Shown here: positions 6,079 through 6,926 of the stretch, piece after piece
How the letters are laid out: every line of letters starts with the position of its first letter
Position numbering within the stretch: position 1 is the first letter of the stretch
NCBI GenBank assembly: GCA_049598145.1
Contig: JBMYNJ010000078.1
Coordinates: forward strand, 1 to 6,926
Direction: 5' to 3'
From: WTJH01 sp049598145
GTDB lineage: Bacteria; Bacteroidota; Bacteroidia; Flavobacteriales; Flavobacteriaceae
Length of the DNA stretch: 6,926 nucleotides
Made by a program: the position numbers and the translations under genes
The notes under the pieces: model-generated
What the model was told of the DNA's origin: nothing
The model's database searches: none
Seen by the model: only the letters and a program-made list of their open reading frames with translations

Positions 6079-6926
6079 ATGCGCGTTTTGTTTTTATTAC
6101 TGATGATCGGCATGGCTTCTTGTTCTACTGAGAATCCTTTGGAGCAGATTATGCAATCTGGAAAAAAAGAAATAGCTGCAATTATCAAAAACCAAGACCA
6201 ACATGCGATCCAAGTTCGCTATACACAGATTCAACGAGACAGTTTAAACAGACCGTTATTCAAGTCCTTTGAATTTGGGGTGGATGAGTCGCGGTATTTT
6301 TACCCTGCCAGTACGGCCAAACTTCCCATCGCCATTTTAAGTTTGCAACGTCTAAGAGAATTGCAAGCCGATGGGATTGCGGTTGATATTGATACCCCCT
6401 TTCGGATTAAAGACCCGCAAACAGCTGCGATTGTTGCGGCTCGTGATAGTACCCACCCTCAACAGCAACTGACCGTAAGCCATCTAATCAAAAAAATATT
6501 TTTGGTCAGTGATAACGATGCTTACAACTATTTATTTGACTTTTTGGGGCGTGACTATATCAATACGGAACTTCAGAAAAGAGGGTTTACCGAGGTGCAA
6601 ATACATCATAAGTTTTTATTGGGAGCCGATAATGTGAACAGCTGGGAATATGAGTTTTTTGAAGGAAAGACCGTCCACTACAAACAAGAATCTCAACAGT
6701 CTCATTACACTCAAACCAATGAAGGGTTAGATGGTGTACTGAAGGGGAGAGGGTTTATGGAGGATGGGATTTTGGTGCAAAGGCCGATGGATTTCCAAAG
6801 GAAAAATCGCTTGTCAATACGAAGTTTGGAAGCGCTGCTTAAACGCGTGTTGTTCCCAGAAATTTATGAAGAACAAGAGCGTTTTGGGTTGCTGCTAGAA
6901 GACTATACTTTTTTACGCTATTGGAT
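6079..6926 (+). CDS. Class A beta-lactamase-fold serine hydrolase, lipoprotein, 3'-truncated
   Basis: The frame stays open from ATG 6079 to the window end, giving 282 codons of a longer protein. MRVLFLLLMIGMASC is a lipoprotein signal with lipidated Cys15. YPASTAKLP carries the SxxK motif (nucleophile Ser78, Lys81) and VSDND the SDN motif (Ser144-Asp145-Asn146); the 66-residue gap agrees closely with class A beta-lactamases (Ser70 to Ser130). The third motif, KTG or similar, would lie beyond the window. Where class A enzymes have the omega-loop ExxLN (about 36 residues after the SDN Ser), this protein reads HHKFLLGADN, with no candidate Glu. About 50 extra residues seem to lie between SDN and the LSIRSLEALLKRVL helix. 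I infer a periplasmic serine hydrolase of the PF13354 type, perhaps an esterase or peptidoglycan-related enzyme, rather than a resistance beta-lactamase. It follows the 5018 lipoprotein by 74 bases. No Shine-Dalgarno is visible. Confidence 0.88.
   Translation, partial: MRVLFLLLMIGMASCSTENPLEQIMQSGKKEIAAIIKNQDQHAIQVRYTQIQRDSLNRPLFKSFEFGVDESRYFYPASTAKLPIAILSLQRLRELQADGIAVDIDTPFRIKDPQTAAIVAARDSTHPQQQLTVSHLIKKIFLVSDNDAYNYLFDFLGRDYINTELQKRGFTEVQIHHKFLLGADNVNSWEYEFFEGKTVHYKQESQQSHYTQTNEGLDGVLKGRGFMEDGILVQRPMDFQRKNRLSIRSLEALLKRVLFPEIYEEQERFGLLLEDYTFLRYW

Noticed and set aside
6079..6926. Antibiotic-resistance beta-lactamase gene
   Set aside because: SxxK and SDN are present, but no omega-loop Glu motif is visible and a long insertion separates the conserved blocks; a general serine hydrolase fits better.
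1..6926. CRISPR arrays, insertion sequences, tRNA genes, phage or defence genes
   Set aside because: No direct-repeat array, terminal inverted repeats, cloverleaf-forming segment, transposase or defence-type motif was seen by eye on either strand.

Overview
The window looks like an ordinary stretch of a Bacteroidota chromosome, most likely a free-living, marine-type Cytophagales or Flavobacteriia relative. The phylum call rests on three things: lipoprotein-type signal peptides on three of the six genes, near-absent Shine-Dalgarno sequences, and matches to the Bacteroidota promoter box TAnnTTTG ahead of several genes. The family-level placement is only a guess. No mobile element, tRNA, rRNA, CRISPR array or long repeat was seen, and no gap between genes exceeds 100 bases.

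Left part (1-1859, + strand): the end of an SGNH/GDSL hydrolase gene whose stop overlaps the start of kynU (kynureninase) by 8 bases. The two are probably translated from one message. Kynureninase cleaves kynurenine or 3-hydroxykynurenine to alanine and (3-hydroxy)anthranilate, in tryptophan breakdown or tryptophan-derived NAD synthesis.

Middle (1904-4330, + strand): a probable promoter, a complete family GH3 beta-glucosidase/exo-glucanase lipoprotein, and a strong intrinsic terminator. It reads as a single-gene unit for sugar scavenging at the cell envelope. The sequence suggests that translation starts at the second ATG (1938).

Right part (4354-6926): an exported SOUL/heme-binding-like protein on the - strand converges on the GH3 gene. 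Divergent from it, across an 82-base promoter region, is an unrecognised 328-residue lipoprotein. Downstream of that is the first 282 codons of a class A beta-lactamase-fold serine hydrolase lipoprotein that runs off the window. This last gene keeps the SxxK and SDN motifs but appears to lack the deacylating Glu of true beta-lactamases.

I found no convincing undescribed multi-gene system. The points most worth a second look are the altered active site of the serine hydrolase, the histidine-free SOUL protein, the SGNH-kynU coupling and the unrecognised lipoprotein.
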